DNA of 64,000 bases from Rossellomorea aquimaris (lineage in GTDB: Bacteria > Bacillota > Bacilli > Bacillales > Bacillaceae_B): positions 124,001 to 188,000 of the forward strand of contig NZ_VTEX01000005.1 in assembly GCF_008180865.1 (NCBI RefSeq), in the 5' to 3' direction. A program made the position numbers and the translations under genes. Positions 17,197 to 27,024 of this stretch are shown here, piece after piece. The notes under the pieces were generated by a model. It made no database searches, was not told where the DNA came from, and worked only from the letters and a program-made list of their open reading frames with translations. How positions within the stretch are numbered: the stretch's first letter is position 1; every line of letters begins with the position of its first letter.

Positions 17197-17679
17197 TCAG
17201 ACCGTTAAATCATTTTCTGATTTTATATCAATTGCTTCTTTTAAAAGTTTCTGGAGAACTGCCGCAAACACTGAGATAACCATCGAAGCAAAAGGAACAA
17301 CCAATCCGACAAAGATAACTCCTGGGGCGTCGTCTACTTCCGCAAAGATATAGAAGAGCGGCAAAACTAGTACATGCAAAATACTGATTGTGATTGCACA
17401 ATATTTGATATTCTTTAAAGTTTTTACAGATAAATCAGAGAAGGCTTTATTTTTGTCAATGTAGCGCAGGAGTTTAAAAGCCTGATACAAAGCAATATAA
17501 AAAGGGATTGCTGATGCATCAAAAACGATGAAAACGAAATATTTTATAACCGCAAACTCTGGAAGTAATGTTGCTGAAAGGTACGCCATCTCAGGCACCA
17601 AAAAGATGCACAGAGCAAGAACTGGGACTCCTAAAAAAATAACAGCTATTTTTAAAAACAACGTTGGAATATTTTTCAT
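17197..17679 (-). CDS. DUF2975 membrane protein (YoaS-like)
   Basis: A 160-residue protein with four membrane helices (about 7-29, 45-68, 90-112 and 120-142). 'FYIALYQAFKLLRYIDKNKAFSDLSVKTLKNIKYCA' is the characteristic DUF2975 stretch. GAGGTG precedes the ATG. It is the first gene of the operon with the XRE regulator. The pair is widespread, but its role is not established. Confidence 0.85.
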   Translation of the reverse strand: MKNIPTLFLKIAVIFLGVPVLALCIFLVPEMAYLSATLLPEFAVIKYFVFIVFDASAIPFYIALYQAFKLLRYIDKNKAFSDLSVKTLKNIKYCAITISILHVLVLPLFYIFAEVDDAPGVIFVGLVVPFASMVISVFAAVLQKLLKEAIDIKSENDLTV

Positions 17680-17731
17680 AAAAGCACCTCATTTGTTTAT
17701 TCTGATTTTGATTTTAATACAAAGTTTATTG

Positions 17732-17778
17732 ATTTACAATAAATTTTTATTAATTATTATAACAATTTTATTGTAAAT
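17732..17778 (-). promoter_or_regulatory. Inverted-repeat operator in the DUF2975-XRE promoter
   Basis: ATTTACAATAAA (17732-17743) and its exact complement TTTATTGTAAAT (17767-17778) flank a 23-base AT-rich segment that contains TATAAT on the minus strand. A third half-site, TTTGTAAAT, lies just beyond at 17780-17790. The placement suggests autorepression by the XRE protein. Confidence 0.55.
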
Positions 17779-17797
17779 TGTTTGTAAATATAATAAA

Positions 17798-18236
17798 AGA
17801 GGCTGGGACAAAAGTGTTTTTGCCTAAGCCTAAGTCAAACCCAAACAAATCTGCTTCTTAGAGTGCAGATTTGTTCGGGTTTATTATTTATTTTCGATTC
17901 ATTTGATTTTAGCTGTTTCCAGCGGTTGATCGGAGTGCAAGACGAAGACTCCTGCGGGAAAAGTAGCTTATGTGAGACCTGTCCAGCTATAGGGCTTAGA
18001 GGCAAATGTCATAAGTCAGATCGTCCATGAAGGCAAAGAACGCCTTCAAGGCCAATCCGCTTTATGCCAACCGCCTCTGAGCGAAGCCCTCCACTTTTCT
18101 ACCCGCAGGCTTGCCGAGGAGGCTCACGGGCTACCCGCGGAAAGCGTAGTCTTGCACGGAAATCATTAGCGGTATGAAGAACCTACTTCTATTGTTCGTC
18201 TTTTTATCGTGGTTTTTTAGGTTTGTCCCAGCCTCT
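17798..18236 (-). repeat. Dispersed 0.4-kb element, copy B
   Basis: The reverse complement of copy A (497-932) with the same AGAGGCTGGGAC ends. The central ~200 bases match copy A almost base for base. Its terminal hairpin (17837-17882) differs from copy A at paired positions while keeping the stem. Confidence 0.85.
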
Positions 18237-18370
18237 TACTTATTCGATTAATAGCTCCCTTATTGAGAATTAACACCTTTAAGCGCCTATTTCATTAACC
18301 GCTCTTTAAATTAATACCAATTTTTTCAGAATATCACCTGTAACTTAATGATAAATTCCACAAAAAAGAA

Positions 18371-18392
18371 GCTAATCTTGTTCAAGATAAGC
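18371..18392 (-). terminator. Terminator of the 18423-18983 GNAT gene
   Basis: GCT-A-ATCTTG pairs with CAAGAT-A-AGC; on the minus strand TTCTTTTTTGTGG follows. The same stem type (AAGAAGCTTATCC/GGATAAGCCCC) recurs near 46350 and 53920. Confidence 0.65.
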
Positions 18393-18422
18393 CCCCTTAG
18401 TTTAAGTGTAATCACTTAAAAG

Positions 18423-18983
18423 TTATTGTTTTATATTGAAGTCTTGCTTTAACAATGAATACATATATAAATCATCAAATTTTCCACAGGTAAACTCATA
18501 ATTTCTCAAAAGTCCTTCTCTAATAAACCCTTGTTTTTCAGCTAATTTTTGTGACTGTTTATTAGGAGGTTCTATTAACGCTTCTATCCGTTGTAAATTC
18601 ATCTGTTCAAATCCATATCTAATAACAGCTTGAAAAGCCTCACCTGCGATTCCTTTCCCCCAGTGTTCTCCACTTAACTCAACACCAATTTCAGAACGAT
18701 AATGCTGTGGAATCAAGTTAAGAAATCCACAACTACCAATTACCTCCCCTTGATCCTTCAACGTAATCCCCCATCTTATTCCGGTTCTCTTTTCTAATAT
18801 TGATTTATACCACGAAATCTCATCCAATGCGTCATCAATGGACTTAAATGGTTCTAAACCAACATACTTCATAACGTCTTTATCAGACAAATACTTTAGA
18901 AGGCTGTTTGCATCATCTTGTGTTACTTGTCTTAAAATCAACCTATTAGTTTCAAGTATAGGAAATTCACTTAATTCTAGCAC
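18423..18983 (-). CDS. GNAT N-acetyltransferase, RimJ/RimL type
   Basis: 186 residues. It begins with 'ILETNRLILRQVTQDDANSLLKYLSD'. 'EIGVELSGEHWGKGIAGEAFQAVIRYGF' carries the acetyl-CoA loop WGKGIA, and 'RIEALIEPPNKQSQKLAEKQGFIREG' is the family C-terminal motif. GGGAGAGG precedes a GTG start. It resembles ribosomal-protein acetyltransferases such as YdaF-type proteins, but acceptors vary. Confidence 0.83.
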   Translation of the reverse strand: MLELSEFPILETNRLILRQVTQDDANSLLKYLSDKDVMKYVGLEPFKSIDDALDEISWYKSILEKRTGIRWGITLKDQGEVIGSCGFLNLIPQHYRSEIGVELSGEHWGKGIAGEAFQAVIRYGFEQMNLQRIEALIEPPNKQSQKLAEKQGFIREGLLRNYEFTCGKFDDLYMYSLLKQDFNIKQ

Positions 18984-19324
18984 AATAAACCTCTCCCTAA
19001 ATATTATTCATTTTCAGTAGCACCCCATATGCGACTTAACTATCTATTCCATAAAAAGAGGCGTAACCCTGCTTTAGGTTACACCATATTAATTCAGTAG
19101 CTTTTCAGCTAGAATGCCCGTTAATGCAACATGTATTAAACTGAAGATCTGGTCACATACTTCAGTTATCTACCAATGATCGCAGAGTCAGGGCTTTGAA
19201 TCACTTCTAATAAACCTTCTCTTTTTAAGAACATAACTTTCCACATGCAAAAATGGGGCCAACCCTTATTCTGAAGAACTAGTCCAGTGGAGTATCCTTT
19301 GAACTAGTTCTTTCAATTATTCTC
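18984..19324. other. Intergenic region with two hairpins
   Basis: No gene seen. A GTAACC/GGTTAC hairpin (19066-19084) is followed by TCTTTTTATGG on the minus strand. A 9-base stem AGAACTAGT/ACTAGTTCT (19275-19311) lies just downstream of the subtilase stop. Either could terminate the subtilase transcript. Confidence 0.5.
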
Positions 19325-22300
19325 TTAATTCAGGCTATCCATGATGCTCTCTAATGTTTTCCCATTCTCGGTTGATTTCGGTTCGTTTTCATGAGGGACG
19401 GTTGAATTTTCTTTTAGGAAGTTTTGTTTGATATAGTTCATGTCGACCAAATCAATTGTACCGTCAAAGTTGATATCTCCTTTGCGGTCGTTCGTACCCC
19501 AATGTTCTTCCAGGTAGATCGCATCAAGAATATCGATTACATGGTCTTTGTTCACATCTCCAGCAAGGGCTGCTTTTTTCCCAATAAATTTCTTTTCACC
19601 TACATGACCATCTAATCCGATATAGAAGGATTTTTGTACTGTAAAATGTCCAGGTAAATCAAATATTAATGTTAATGGTTCTCTAGTGGACGGCAGTGAA
19701 TCCACTTCAAAAGTAGGCTTTTCCATCACTTTCCCCGGATATTGATTTCCATCCTCACCCATAACCTTAACAGTAGCACCCATTGAGGAATAATCAAATA
19801 GCTGTACAGGGCCGGATGCTGATAATTCATAGACTGCTTCTCCATTCATGGTACCCACAATGTGTGAATTGGCAGCATTTATTTTGAATGACGGATCAAT
19901 TACTTCACTTGTTGTTTTCACATCAGATAAGTTTGTGAAATCGGCTTTTGTTAGTGACACTTTTGCATAGTCATTAATGTAGCTATCCTTTTTCACTTCT
20001 GCTTTTAATTGAAGCAGAGAGAGTATATCTTCGGCATTCCATGTTGTATTCTTAGCTTGTAATGTCACTTTAATCGTACCATTTTCATTCGTCACTTCTG
20101 CATTGAAGCGATCCTTCATTGTTTCTATTAGTTCAATTTCTGTAAATGAAAGAACCTTAGGATCGTATTTAAATTCCATCTCTGCTTTTTTAAACTCTCC
20201 TTGATTCGCAGCATTTACATCGAATGTGACCGTCTCACCTTGCGTCACTTCTTTCTGGTTTGCGATAGTTGTCACATATGGTGAACCTTTTTTAACAAAA
20301 TAGTACTGCACGGAAGAAGATTTATTCCCCACATGATCTGTTGAGTAAAATTCAACAGGAAGTACTTTTAAGTGGCTGGGAATCGTACTTCTTGCAAAAT
20401 TAAAATTCCCTTCCGCATCAACAGGTAGTCTGGATGGATAATTTGTGTTGTAACGGTAAAAGACCGTGTTATTTGCTTGAGTGATTTCGGAACCCGCAGC
20501 TTTTAAATCATTTATTGCTTGATCCACCACATTCCCATTGATATCAATCACCGGATTTGAATCATCAGGATCTACTTCAATTACTCTTCCCGCTAGATTG
20601 GTAGTCAATTCAGGATCTGAATTATCAACCGAAATCGGTTTTTCAATAATGATTTGTTTTCCATTTTCTCTCGTAAAGACAAACTTCACCTTATACGTAC
20701 CCGGCTTTACTTGGATGGGTTCCATCGCTTCAACTTCTTCGTATGTGACTCCAAGAGGATAATAATCTCCATTGAAGAAAGAGTTTAGTTTAATATCTTT
20801 CCCTTCAGGCATTTCATTTCCTGCGTAATAGCCAATATATCCGATATCCTTAGAGTTTGTATCCGCTAAGAAAATATCAAGTGAGCGCATATAAGAATTT
20901 AATTTTAGACTAGCTGATGCTAAACTACTGTAATTAAAATTCCCATTATTGATGGTTGTAATTCCGGAGCTAGTTTCCAGATATTCAACTCCATCTTTCA
21001 CCTTCCGAATACTAAAAGGTATACGATACTCCTCTGACGAATCTTCCTTATTTTTATAACGGATGTACCCTTCATAGTAACCGTCTTCAGCTGTCTTAGG
21101 CACGTTCAAGAAAACATTGGTTTTCTTATTCTTCCCGGCCTTTACTTTAATATTGTTATCAAAGGTCAGCTGTATTCCATTTTCTGAAGCGTCAAGAGAA
21201 TGCTTTGTAAACTCTACACTTCCAATAAACGTTTTCGTTTCTTCACCGGAATTATTCATTATGATCGTTCGTTGATCTCTAAGTGAATTATCTTCATGCT
21301 GCAAACTAAAGCTCATACTCCCTGTCAGCTCATCAATCAGAATTTCCTCACCATATAAGAAGTTTTTCGTCTCATCCATCACCTGTAAGTTCATATCTGA
21401 ATGAATCGCTTCATAAGCATCGATACGTCCTGCTCCCACATCAAAGACACTGTACTCTTCTGCCATTTCATCTGCCGTATTCATCAAAGATGTTTTAATA
21501 TCAGATGGTTTTGCTTTGGGGTTTTTTTCAAGCATTAACGCTGCCACACCCGCTACTTGTGGAGCCGCCATAGAGGTTCCTGATAATCGGGCATAACCGT
21601 ATTCGTACTGTCCTTCATATTTCTCACCGCGTAAATTGGGAGGAACCGTTGACATAATATCCAGTCCTGGTGCTGTCACCTCTGGCTTAATATCATACGT
21701 AAATAGCGCCGGTCCACGAGAGCTGAAATAGGAGAGAGTATCTTCTGGATATATCATATTTTTTTCAGGGTTTTTAAAAGTATATTGTGCCGATTCGTTC
21801 TGTAACAATTCTTTAAATGCTTTTCCTTGTTCACCACTAAGAATATAAGCATACGTATTATCTGTAGAGACGGCAATTTTATCTCCTATGAATCCGTTAT
21901 AGGTACCATATATAAATACTGCTGCCGCTCCATGTTGTTTGGCTAACCTCACTTTTTCATATGTCCGATTCGTCCCGGTTGAAACCAGGGCAATCTTCCC
22001 CTTCACGTCGACACTATTGAAATCAGTTTCCAGTCCTTTACCTACATCGACTATATTAAATGTTTTTCCTTCCAATGTTCTGGGATCCTCACCATAGCCA
22101 TGTGTAGAATAACGGATTTCCGAATCTACTTCTGTACTGCCGCTTTTAAATTTTCCTGTATAATTGAATTCTGCAACTTCTGGATTACTCGAACCAACTG
22201 TAATCCCAAGTGCTGAAGCGGCGGGAGTTCCAAGAGTATACTGTCCTCCACCTTCATTACCAGCGGCCAGAACACACGTAACACCTGATAATACTGCATT

Positions 22301-23404
22301 ATTGATTCCAATCGCTAAAGGTGAGTATGGATCGTTAGAGTTTGCCCCAAGCGACAAGTTAATAACATCCATTTCATCTTTCACTGATTTCTCAATACCT
22401 GCCAAAATATCTCCCGTTGAACCAGTACCATGTGGACCAAGAACTCTATATACATAAAGGTCCGCATCTGGCGCTACCCCTTTAGTTGCATAGTCGGATT
22501 CTGCTTTCCCCTGTCCTGCAAGGATACCGGAAACGTGGGTGCCATGAATGGTAATATAATCCGACGCATTCCCCCCTGGCTTCCCGGCCTTGATCCAATC
22601 TTCATAAGTCGTTTCCATTGGATCATTATCATCATCTACAAGGTCATAGCCACCTGCGTAAGCATCTTTCAAATCTGGATGGTTATAATCAATTCCAGTA
22701 TCAATCACACCAACTTTTATGTCTTTCCCTGTTAAACCTTCTTCATGCAGTTTGTCTACACCCATTATTTCTTGAGGGGTTTTCCCACTATAAGGTGACG
22801 TATCCGTATTTTCTTGAGTTGGTTCGATTAACTGTACTTGTTTATTTTCGTAAACGCTTTTAACTTCTTCAGATTGAAGTAAGGTTTCTACCTGATCCGC
22901 GGGTAATGTCAATGCAACACCATTGAATGCTTCCGTAAAAGTATCACTTACTTTATGTTTTACCTTTAGTTGAGATAAGTCCTTATTAAATTGTTCATGC
23001 GATGCTTCTATCTTTTTGTTCGCATCTTCTTTAGTTAAGGTTCTTCCCTTAAGCTTTTCCAGCATAATTGCAGTGTTTGCTGTATGCTGCTTAAACTCAA
23101 CAATAACAGATATTTTATTAGAACTATCTAAATTCGTTTCAGGTGAGATATTTATTTCGGGTTTGCTTGTTGTATTCAAATCTTGGAGTGCTTTTCTTTG
23201 CTCGGTCGTTAATCCTTTTAAAAACTGGTCAATTTTTGCTGTGGTTTCTCCGTGAACAAGATTTCCTGCCTCTGCTGTTTGTAGAGTTTGTTCCCCATTT
23301 TTATTGGGTTGTTCCTCAGATGTTGCTATACCGTCAATTGGATTTAATAACATGGCACTTACAGCTAATACAGACCCTTTTACGATTTTCTTTCTATGTT
23401 TCAT
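19325..23404 (-). CDS. Secreted multidomain subtilase with cohesin-like and dockerin-like domains
   Basis: A 1359-residue exported S8 serine protease. A signal peptide (1-28) leads into an I9-type propeptide (about 95-195). The catalytic domain has Asp235 (VGVIDTG), His287 (HGTHVSG), oxyanion Asn383 and Ser611 (SGTSMAAP). A PA-type insert (about 440-540) separates the catalytic motifs, as in Vpr-like subtilases. Beta-sandwich regions (about 690-1040) follow, then a cohesin-like domain (about 1050-1175, VTQGETVTFDV...FKYDPKVLSF) and a dockerin-like pair of calcium loops (DVNKDHVIDILD 1283-1294, DINFDGTIDLVD 1310-1321). GGGGG precedes the ATG. All triad residues are present. Having both halves of a cohesin-dockerin pair in one protease is unusual for a genome without other visible cellulosome genes. 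Confidence 0.9.
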   Translation of the reverse strand: MKHRKKIVKGSVLAVSAMLLNPIDGIATSEEQPNKNGEQTLQTAEAGNLVHGETTAKIDQFLKGLTTEQRKALQDLNTTSKPEINISPETNLDSSNKISVIVEFKQHTANTAIMLEKLKGRTLTKEDANKKIEASHEQFNKDLSQLKVKHKVSDTFTEAFNGVALTLPADQVETLLQSEEVKSVYENKQVQLIEPTQENTDTSPYSGKTPQEIMGVDKLHEEGLTGKDIKVGVIDTGIDYNHPDLKDAYAGGYDLVDDDNDPMETTYEDWIKAGKPGGNASDYITIHGTHVSGILAGQGKAESDYATKGVAPDADLYVYRVLGPHGTGSTGDILAGIEKSVKDEMDVINLSLGANSNDPYSPLAIGINNAVLSGVTCVLAAGNEGGGQYTLGTPAASALGITVGSSNPEVAEFNYTGKFKSGSTEVDSEIRYSTHGYGEDPRTLEGKTFNIVDVGKGLETDFNSVDVKGKIALVSTGTNRTYEKVRLAKQHGAAAVFIYGTYNGFIGDKIAVSTDNTYAYILSGEQGKAFKELLQNESAQYTFKNPEKNMIYPEDTLSYFSSRGPALFTYDIKPEVTAPGLDIMSTVPPNLRGEKYEGQYEYGYARLSGTSMAAPQVAGVAALMLEKNPKAKPSDIKTSLMNTADEMAEEYSVFDVGAGRIDAYEAIHSDMNLQVMDETKNFLYGEEILIDELTGSMSFSLQHEDNSLRDQRTIIMNNSGEETKTFIGSVEFTKHSLDASENGIQLTFDNNIKVKAGKNKKTNVFLNVPKTAEDGYYEGYIRYKNKEDSSEEYRIPFSIRKVKDGVEYLETSSGITTINNGNFNYSSLASASLKLNSYMRSLDIFLADTNSKDIGYIGYYAGNEMPEGKDIKLNSFFNGDYYPLGVTYEEVEAMEPIQVKPGTYKVKFVFTRENGKQIIIEKPISVDNSDPELTTNLAGRVIEVDPDDSNPVIDINGNVVDQAINDLKAAGSEITQANNTVFYRYNTNYPSRLPVDAEGNFNFARSTIPSHLKVLPVEFYSTDHVGNKSSSVQYYFVKKGSPYVTTIANQKEVTQGETVTFDVNAANQGEFKKAEMEFKYDPKVLSFTEIELIETMKDRFNAEVTNENGTIKVTLQAKNTTWNAEDILSLLQLKAEVKKDSYINDYAKVSLTKADFTNLSDVKTTSEVIDPSFKINAANSHIVGTMNGEAVYELSASGPVQLFDYSSMGATVKVMGEDGNQYPGKVMEKPTFEVDSLPSTREPLTLIFDLPGHFTVQKSFYIGLDGHVGEKKFIGKKAALAGDVNKDHVIDILDAIYLEEHWGTNDRKGDINFDGTIDLVDMNYIKQNFLKENSTVPHENEPKSTENGKTLESIMDSLN

Positions 23405-24303
23405 TATTTTCCCCCATCAGTCTATTTAATTTCATTAAAGCATGCGATTAAGCTTTTAAATGAATTTTTCAACTCCCTTTTTGGAAAACGATTTTCACCA
23501 CCTTTGAACATAATCTTGAATACTTTGCAATTAGCAAACTATGACCATATCTACCATTTACAGTTAACATGGAAAAATCCCTTTATAAAATGGACTTTCC
23601 CAAATGGAAACAAACGAATTTTCCAACATCATAATTCGTTATGATTCTGACAATGTTTTCAATTGTCACAAACGTACCAATAAACAAAACCAGGATATTT
23701 AACCTACTAAATTCCCACCATATACTCTGCTCGTATTCTCTTGTATAATTTTTTAATTAGTCACTTGGTCAGGAATGGGAAAGAAAGAATGAAAAATAAA
23801 TAATGGGAAGCAGGGGGACTCTGAAACACATTTGGTATAACTTCTTCCTCTAAACTGGCCCTTTAATTGAATAAAGGTGTGTGTTTGACATTCTTAGCTT
23901 TTAGATAACTAGAATGTCATCCGTTTTGTCATTAATGGGGGTTTTCTGGGTAACGTATAAAAACGAAAAACGCCAAAATCCCTTCCATAACAAGGATCCT
24001 TGGCGTTCTTCATTCATTTAGTTAATTTGGTTTTATGAAAAAGCTTTAAAGTTAAAATAAGCAGCAGAACGAAATCCATTTAAGAAAACGTTGTATGACA
24101 GCCACTTGTTTACATTAAAGATGTATATTCAATTGCTTCTTCAACAACGTGACTTTCTAAACGCACTAGAACAAGATTGATAAGTAAGTGATGGAGTTTG
24201 AGGAATATGAATTCTAACATCAATCCAGGAATAGGTATTAAAATAGCAGCGAATTTCAAAATATCTCATAATATTTTTTTTGAATTTTTCCTCCAATCAA
24301 AAA
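23405..24303. other. Gene-poor region upstream of the subtilase
   Basis: About 900 AT-rich bases with no convincing gene. The first ~120 bases should hold the subtilase promoter, with TTGAAA on the minus strand about 60 bases before the start as a weak -35 candidate. An inverted repeat TGACATTCT/AGAATGTCA lies at 23886-23919. A terminator-like stem AACGCCAA-2-ATCC (23969-24007), followed on the minus strand by TTTTTCGTTTTT, has no gene to terminate, so an untranslated minus-strand RNA from 24010-24300 is possible but unsupported otherwise. Confidence 0.4.
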
Positions 24304-24329
24304 GGATCTGAAAGCTTACTTTCAGATCC
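24304..24329 (-). terminator. Terminator of the AlkD-like gene
   Basis: A perfect 11-base stem GGATCTGAAAG/CTTTCAGATCC with a 4-base loop. On the minus strand it runs into TTTTTGATTGG. Confidence 0.85.
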
Positions 24330-24381
24330 TGTCCATATTGACGCGTTAAATTCCTTTATTTTCACATATTTTCACTGGTAA

Positions 24382-25050
24382 CTACTTATTCATTCGTTTG
24401 TTAACTTCAATCGTAATGAACTCCGGCAAATAATTGGGAGTACATCCTTTTGATACCATTTCATCTTTGTAAAGACCCGTTTTCTCACCAAGTTTCATAC
24501 AACGTGCTCGATACTTTTCATCATAAACGCCTATCCAGCCTGCGGTGAAATTCATAGCCCATTGAACTTCCGGTTCTTCCTGCGTAATAGTCGCTTCAAT
24601 TGCAGATAGTAAGTCTGCGGTGTTATCAGGCGGTGTTTGTCCAGTCCATCTCAATCTCGCTTGAAAATACCAGAAAGCTCGCCTTTGAAGAGCAGATGGA
24701 CTATTTTCCCATGACTCCATCAATGCAATGTTCTTCTTGTCTTTGGTGAGCTGATTAGCCATTAACCAATCCATTAAGTTATTTCGCTCATCATATGTGT
24801 GAGTCTGCATATCCTGATCAAGCTTATTTAGTACATCTTGTGAAAGAAATTTTTTGTCCAAAATTAAGATTGCCAATAGTCTTGGCAGAAACTCTCCGGT
24901 TGACCAAAGTTCCATAGCTAGTTCGTGATCTTTTTTAATGTCCTTCGCGATTTTTCGTAAGTCGCCCAGCTTAGTTTTACTAGTGATCTGAGGTAGAATG
25001 TTTTCTGCTTTTGATGAGCGTTTTATTTTTGTACTTTTATTAATATTCAT
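24382..25050 (-). CDS. DNA alkylation repair (AlkD-like HEAT-repeat) protein
   Basis: A 222-residue all-helical protein resembling the DNA alkylation repair/AlkD family: 'LGDLRKIAKDIKKDHELAMELWSTGEFLPRLLAILILDKK' near the N-terminus, and a later 'WENSPSALQRRAFWYFQARLRW'. The family excises N3- and N7-alkyl purines; whether this member is catalytic is not certain, because the aromatic and acidic pocket residues cannot be checked without an alignment. I use the ATG at 25050, since AAGGAG lies 9 bases upstream; an upstream TTG abuts the ribosome site. A single gene closed by a strong hairpin. Confidence 0.72.
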   Translation of the reverse strand: MNINKSTKIKRSSKAENILPQITSKTKLGDLRKIAKDIKKDHELAMELWSTGEFLPRLLAILILDKKFLSQDVLNKLDQDMQTHTYDERNNLMDWLMANQLTKDKKNIALMESWENSPSALQRRAFWYFQARLRWTGQTPPDNTADLLSAIEATITQEEPEVQWAMNFTAGWIGVYDEKYRARCMKLGEKTGLYKDEMVSKGCTPNYLPEFITIEVNKRMNK

Positions 25051-25280
25051 TTGCCACAACTCCTTCTTAAAGCACTGTTAGTCCTTGGCAGGATATATCA
25101 ATAACTGAATTTCGTTATAAGTGTTATTGCATACAATTGTACCATAACAATGTAAAAGGAATGATTCATTTCGCCGTTATTTATGACGGTTCATCTAAAT
25201 GCATTGGTAATATATGAACACACTTAAAATTCCATTGTATAATAATACTATGGAAAAATAAGTTATCTGGAGATTGTATT

Positions 25281-26144
25281 ATGCCAAAAAATGATTCTAC
25301 CAATTTCGTTTTGAATGCAAAAAGCAAACAGTTTTACTGGGAAGGTAATGGTCAACTGTCCATTAAAACATTCTTTAATGGTAAAGCCCATTATAAGACT
25401 AACAAAGGATTCTTTGCTGTTGAAGGGAGTAGATACCTCCTCCTCAATGAAGGTGCATACACAATTTCAATTGAAGAACCTAAAGTTGTAGAATCCTTTT
25501 GTCTTTTCTTTAAAGATGGGTTTGCAGAAGAAGTCCTTCATTCCTTAAAAGAAACAAATGAGCGTCTTCTAAGCGATCCGTTTAAGGATACAAGTTCAAT
25601 TGGCTTTTTTGAAAAAACCTATCATAAGAATAATATTCTATCTTATCAACTGGAATATTTCATGCAGATATTACCCAGTCTTGATATTGATTCTGTTGGT
25701 TATGAGGAACAATTCCATAAGATAATGTTTTCTATTATAAATGAACACATAAATACATATACAGAAATCGAATCATTACATGCAATTCGTAATTCTACAC
25801 GTGAAGAATTATACAAAAGGGTAAGTATAGCACACGATTATATTAGGTCTAATTTTAATCAACCGATAAAACTTGAGGAAGTTGCTAAAGTTGCTTGTTT
25901 ATAACCTAACCATTTATTAAGAACTTACTCTCAAATTTACGGCAGAACGCCCCATCAGCATATTTCAGTATTTAGAATACAAAAGGCAAAACAATTACTA
26001 GCAGAATTAGACCATACTATGACCGATATAACCTTTGAACTTGGATTTCAAAACCCTGTATCATTTAGCAGAATGTTTAAGCAACATGTTGGTTTATCTC
26101 CTAGAGAATATCGAAAAAAAGTGAGATCGGATAAGAAATTATAA
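25281..26144 (+). pseudogene. AraC-family regulator with in-frame nonsense codon
   Basis: A 287-residue AraC-type regulator interrupted by a single TAA at 25902-25904 (codon 208), in the middle of the first helix-turn-helix ('KLEEVAKVACL*PNHLLRTYSQIYGRTPHQH'). Where AraC proteins read L-S-P, a TCA-to-TAA change explains the stop. Downstream the frame remains open and conserved (KAKQLLAELDHTMTDI, FELGFQNPVSFSRMFKQ) to 26144. The N-terminal sensor domain is intact, but the truncated product would lack DNA binding. TGGAG precedes the ATG. It lies 53 bases before a VOC gene. Confidence 0.85.
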
Positions 26145-26197
26145 GGGAGATTCTTTATTCTTATTAGGAATAAGAAATTTGAAGGGAGAAATATTTT

Positions 26198-26575
26198 ATG
26201 GATACTGCAATGATTAAGAATGTTGGGCAAATTGGAATACCTGTAAAAGATATAAAGAGGGCACTGAATTTTTATAAAGATAAACTAGGACTTTCTCTAT
26301 TATTTAACACGGATAGTATGGCATTTTTTGAATGCGATGGCCTGCGGCTCATGTTAACTCTGCCAGAAAAAGAGGAATTTGCTCATTCAAGTTCGGTAAT
26401 TTATTTTCAAGTAAATAATATTAAAGATACATATGAGCGCTTAGTAGGTAAAGAAGTTCCTTTTATCGATGAACCACATGTGGTAACGAAAATGGGACAA
26501 ACTGAAACATGGATGGTATTTTTTAAAGATACAGAAGATAATACTCATGCATTGATGAGTGAAGTACAAATTTAA
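26198..26575 (+). CDS. VOC (glyoxalase-like) family protein
   Basis: A 125-residue two-module VOC protein: 'VGQIGIPVKDIKRALNFYKDKLGLSLLF' starts module one, and 'TWMVFFKDTEDNTHALMSEV' closes module two. AGGGAG precedes the ATG. It sits directly after the AraC gene, the same order as at 12693-14010, so expression may have depended on that now-broken regulator. The substrate is unknown. Confidence 0.82.
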   Translation: MDTAMIKNVGQIGIPVKDIKRALNFYKDKLGLSLLFNTDSMAFFECDGLRLMLTLPEKEEFAHSSSVIYFQVNNIKDTYERLVGKEVPFIDEPHVVTKMGQTETWMVFFKDTEDNTHALMSEVQI

Positions 26576-27024
26576 GAAAACCAAAAGGAGATCGTCTAAA
26601 TTACACGAACGGTCTCCTTCAAAATAAATTAGACTTTTTAATACTTCTTTATCCAGAATTACTTCTTCCCTCTGCTTTACCACTATTTGTGATACGGTTC
26701 ACCGTGGTTATTTAAGAGGCAAAAAATAAACGAGTTTGCGTTCAATTCCAAGCTCGTTTAGCCCTAATTTTCAGGGTATAGCGTTTACCTTTATTACTAG
26801 TATGGATCCCTAGGACTGACTATGCATGAATGGCTGCAACTTCCTGGAATGATGGTCATCTTGGTTACGATCACCGTACTTAGTGTGAAGCAGTCCGACT
26901 AAGTACGTTTTCTGGTTTAATAAATTTCTATACGGCAAATTCTAATATACCCCCTTTTTATATGATAAGGCTTCACCTTTTGCATCTAAACATATCAGAT
27001 GTCATGAACTCATGAAATCAACAT
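26576..27024. other. Intergenic region with hairpins and a 26-codon frame
   Basis: It holds a stem AAGGAGAtCGT/ACGgTCTCCTT (26585-26619) and an AAACGAG/CTCGTTT stem near 26727-26760. A 26-codon frame at 26822-26902 (starts MHEWLQLPGMM, one hydrophobic stretch, ends KQSD) runs into a good plus-strand terminator, CGTACTTAGT/ACTAAGTACG plus TTTTCT (26875-26907). The frame lacks a clear ribosome site and may be the tail of a lost membrane gene. Confidence 0.4.

Noticed and set aside
23480..23500. cre-like catabolite site (TGGAAAACGATTTTCA) before the subtilase
   Set aside because: The spacing is two bases longer than the cre consensus and the ends do not match; it is better viewed as a chance palindrome.
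26822..26902. 26-codon peptide gene
   Set aside because: A good terminator follows but no convincing ribosome site or promoter was found; kept only as a note in the gap entry.
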